A DNA stretch of 33,713 bases from Pseudomonadota bacterium (lineage in GTDB: Bacteria; Pseudomonadota; Gammaproteobacteria; Steroidobacterales; Steroidobacteraceae): NCBI GenBank assembly GCA_021798335.1, contig JAJZMI010000022.1:1-33713 (forward strand), in the 5' to 3' direction. Of the stretch, positions 31,858 to 33,713 are shown in pieces (within the stretch, counting starts at the first letter, position 1; each line of letters opens with the position of its first letter). The position numbers and the translations under genes are program-made. The notes beneath the pieces were generated by a model that ran no database searches, had not been told where the DNA came from, and saw only the letters and a program-made list of their open reading frames with translations.

Positions 31858-32346
31858 TCAAGTCGGGTGCCGGGCGGCGAGCAGCCGGTCGCAGACCTCG
31901 CGCACCGCTCCGCATCCACCCGGCAGAACCGTCACGACGTGGGCGGCGCGCCGGGCCGCTTCGTGCGCGTCGGCCACCGCAAAGGCCAAGCCCGCCGCGC
32001 GCATCATCGGCACGTCGGGCGTGTCATCGCCGATGCAGGCGCATTCGGCGGGCTCGATGGCCAGGCGCGCGCACAGCCGCTGCAATGCGGCCTGCTTGTC
32101 CGCCACGCCCTGGATCACATGCCGTATGCCAAGCTCGCGGCAGCGCCGGCGTGTCATCGGCGAGCGTCTCCCGGAGATCACCGCTGCCACCAGTCCCGCC
32201 GCGCGCAGCTGCTGCAGCCCCGCGCCATCGCGGGCGTGAAATACCTTCAACGCCTCGCCCCGCGGACCGTAGTACAGGCGGCCGTCCGTCAGGACTCCAT
32301 CGACATCGAGCACCAACAGCCGGATGCGCGCAATATCGGTGCTCAC
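31858..32346 (-). CDS. kdsC: 3-deoxy-D-manno-octulosonate 8-phosphate phosphatase
   Basis: Removes the phosphate from Kdo-8-phosphate in the Kdo branch of LPS synthesis. The 162-residue C-type HAD phosphatase without a cap has the nucleophile motif LDVDGVLTDG (13-22; D14, D16), motif II SGRRS, the QGVADK segment and motif IV CIGDDTPDVPMM. The start is GTG at 32346, which overlaps the kdsD stop by four bases (GTGA). A longer open frame upstream inside kdsD is a shadow. The short length is normal for the family. Confidence 0.95.
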   Translation of the reverse strand: MSTDIARIRLLVLDVDGVLTDGRLYYGPRGEALKVFHARDGAGLQQLRAAGLVAAVISGRRSPMTRRRCRELGIRHVIQGVADKQAALQRLCARLAIEPAECACIGDDTPDVPMMRAAGLAFAVADAHEAARRAAHVVTVLPGGCGAVREVCDRLLAARHPT

Positions 32347-33341
32347 ACGACACCGGCCCGGAACAGATCGTGTACGTTCAGCGCGCCGACCAGGCGTCCC
32401 GCGGCATCGGCGACCGGCAGAGCCGTGATGCGGTACAGCTCCATGCGGTGCACCGCCTCGGCGGCCAGCTCCTGCGGGCCGATCGTTTTGCATGGTGTCG
32501 TCATGACCTCGCGCATGGTGACACGGTGGACGTCGATCTGGCGATCGAGCGCGCGGCGCAGATCGCCGTCGGTGAAGACCCCGATCACAACGTCATCGGC
32601 GCCGGTGATCACCGTCATGCCGAGGCCTTTGCGCGACATCTCGAGCAGCCCCTCGGCCAGCGTCGCCTCGGGGCGAACCACCGGCGCCGCCTGCCCGGTG
32701 CGCATCAGCTGCTCGACGCGCAGCAGCAGCTGTCGGCCGAGCATGCCGCCGGGGTGCGAGCGCGCGAAGTCCAGCTCGGTGAAGCCGCGCGCCTCGAGCA
32801 CGGCCACGGCGAGCGCGTCGCCCATCGCCAGTGCCGCGGTGGTGCTGGCCGTCGGCGCGAGATTCAACGGGCAGGCCTCCTCCGGCACACTGACGTCGAG
32901 CACGACGGTGGCCGAGCGGCCGAGGGTCGAGTCGGACTTGCCCACCATGGCGATGAGCGGCACGGCCAGGCGCGTCAGATGGGGTAGAAGCAGCAGAACC
33001 TCGGGCGTCTCGCCGGAATTGGACAGGGCCAGCACGAGGTCGGCGCGCGTGATCATGCCGAGGTCGCCGTGACTGGCCTCGGCCGGGTGCAGAAAGAACG
33101 CGGGGCTGCCCGTGCTGGCGAGCGTCGCGGCGATTTTTCGGGCCACATGCCCGGACTTGCCGATGCCCGTGACCACGACGCGCCCCTGGCACTCGAGGCA
33201 CAGCCGGCAGGCGGCCGCGAAGCGCCCGTCGAGACGCGCGAGCAACGCCTCGACCGCGCGGGCTTCGATCGCGAGGGCGCGCCGCGCGGCCGAGAGCAGG
33301 CCCTGGTCGGCGGCGTCGGCGGGGACGGGGGCGGCATTCAT
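32343..33341 (-). CDS. kdsD: Arabinose 5-phosphate isomerase
   Basis: Makes D-arabinose 5-phosphate from ribulose 5-phosphate, the first step to Kdo. The 332-residue protein has an N-terminal SIS domain (about 35-185; TGIGKSGHVARKIAATLAST at 58-77, HPAEASHGDLGMI at 85-97, LSNSGET) and two CBS domains (about 205-265 and 275-330) ending RLVGALNVHDLFRAGVV. The ATG at 33341 gives the family start. There is no Shine-Dalgarno, and a TACAAT box lies only seven bases upstream, inside a perfect inverted repeat. It is the first gene of the eight-gene minus-strand run that extends to rapZ. Confidence 0.96.
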   Translation of the reverse strand: MNAAPVPADAADQGLLSAARRALAIEARAVEALLARLDGRFAAACRLCLECQGRVVVTGIGKSGHVARKIAATLASTGSPAFFLHPAEASHGDLGMITRADLVLALSNSGETPEVLLLLPHLTRLAVPLIAMVGKSDSTLGRSATVVLDVSVPEEACPLNLAPTASTTAALAMGDALAVAVLEARGFTELDFARSHPGGMLGRQLLLRVEQLMRTGQAAPVVRPEATLAEGLLEMSRKGLGMTVITGADDVVIGVFTDGDLRRALDRQIDVHRVTMREVMTTPCKTIGPQELAAEAVHRMELYRITALPVADAAGRLVGALNVHDLFRAGVV

Positions 33342-33345
33342 TCTG

Positions 33346-33362
33346 GGAATTGTAGCAATTCC
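33346..33362 (-). promoter_or_regulatory. Inverted repeat over the -10 box of kdsD
   Basis: GGAATTG (33346-33352) and CAATTCC (33356-33362) are perfect 7-bp arms around a 3-base centre. The minus-strand TACAAT (33354-33349) lies inside it, seven bases before the ATG at 33341. A regulator bound here would block the promoter of the Kdo/Lpt/rpoN run. No good -35 box is seen. Confidence 0.45.
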
Positions 33363-33593
33363 ATGGTGCTCTCCCGGCGCTCTCGGCGCACGCTCGCGCA
33401 GGCCGGATCCGTGTCCCAAGAACCGGCGCATGGGGTGAACGGGCACGTGCGGGTCGCGCCGCGCGCGGGCGGGGCGGGTTCGAGACCGTGCAAGGAGGCG
33501 GCTCAGCCGCAGACCGGCGGGGGTGAACGGGACCCACCGCCCGACGGAGCCTGCTCCGAGGTGGCCATGCCGCGTTCGGCGAGTGGTTCAGGG

Positions 33594-33599
33594 TAATAT
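33594..33599 (+). promoter_or_regulatory. Candidate -10 box of ibaG
   Basis: TAATAT ends six bases before the ATG at 33606, which would put the start of transcription at or next to the start codon. The only Shine-Dalgarno-like bases (AGGG, 33590-33593) are 12 bases away. Confidence 0.35.
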
Positions 33600-33605
33600 G
33601 CTGCA

Positions 33606-33713
33606 ATGAACCCAGAGGAAGTCGCGCGGTTGATCCGCGCCGGCCTGCCCGGAGCCGAGGTCCGGGTGCAGTCGCAAGACCAGACCCACTTCGAGGCGCG
33701 CATCGTGGCCGAG
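33606..33713 (+). CDS. ibaG: BolA/IbaG-family protein, N-terminal part (3' truncated)
   Basis: The first 36 residues are visible before the window ends. MNPEEVARLIRAGLPGAEV and the following VQSQDQTHFEARIVAE match the class II KH-like fold of small BolA/IbaG (YrbA) proteins, which work with monothiol glutaredoxins in iron-sulfur trafficking. The position, divergent from kdsD/kdsC/lpt genes, is the usual place of ibaG near murA and the mla genes in gammaproteobacteria; those genes would lie outside the window. Confidence 0.85.
   Translation, partial: MNPEEVARLIRAGLPGAEVRVQSQDQTHFEARIVAE

Noticed and set aside
1-33713. tRNA, rRNA, CRISPR, insertion sequence or prophage signatures
   Set aside because: None seen: no clover-leaf with a T-loop GTTCGA-type motif in the gaps, no spaced repeats, no transposase or integrase motifs, and genes are tightly packed housekeeping types.

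Overview
This is a dense, GC-rich bacterial chromosome segment with 32 protein-coding genes (both end genes are cut). There is no rRNA, tRNA, CRISPR array, insertion sequence or prophage. The gene set and order (kdsD-kdsC-lptC-lptA-lptB-rpoN-hpf-rapZ, ibaG, gap-pgk-pyk, adk-mpl, PPi-dependent pfk with hppA, tolC with a Pcm paralogue) point to a gammaproteobacterium. The pfp/adk/mpl neighbourhood and high GC suggest the Xanthomonadales / Nevskiales / Steroidobacterales side. That placement is inference; no phylogeny was run.

Layout. 1-5370: end of a DUF6165-like gene, then tolC and a Pcm-type methyltransferase (minus), a membrane-anchored PAS-PAS-GGDEF-EAL protein (plus) and msrB (minus). 5371-12724: a small unknown gene, then an energy/pyrophosphate block (hppA and pfp on minus, adk divergent on plus), rnd (minus) and mpl (plus, divergent from rnd). 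12740-20656: a CPBP membrane protease (minus), then a plus-strand surface-glycan cluster (HTH-like small protein, putative sugar O-methyltransferase, GT4 glycosyltransferase, two tandem GT9 glycosyltransferases) facing a Wzi-family outer-membrane protein. 20870-27068: a CpdA-like phosphodiesterase (minus), a 516-base structured intergenic region, the gap-pgk-pyk lower-glycolysis operon and a patatin-like phospholipase. 27061-33341: an eight-gene minus-strand run for Kdo synthesis, LPS transport, sigma-54, ribosome hibernation and RapZ. 33606-end: start of a divergent ibaG/bolA-type gene.

How it fits together. PPi-dependent phosphofructokinase, a K+-independent H+-PPase and adenylate kinase lie together, so the PPi and AMP released by biosynthesis could be recovered as glycolytic flux, proton gradient and ADP. 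The lower glycolytic operon 12 kb away ends in a pyruvate kinase that also carries the K+-independent signature. Kdo/LPS genes, the glycan cluster, Wzi and TolC together make the window rich in envelope functions.

No clearly novel multi-gene system was found. The most interesting unexplained signals are non-coding: a direct repeat plus competing-hairpin/terminator structure upstream of gap, short GC hairpins at nearly every convergent gene junction, a perfect inverted repeat over the probable -10 box of kdsD, and several genes whose -10-like box lies so close to the start codon that leaderless mRNAs are likely.
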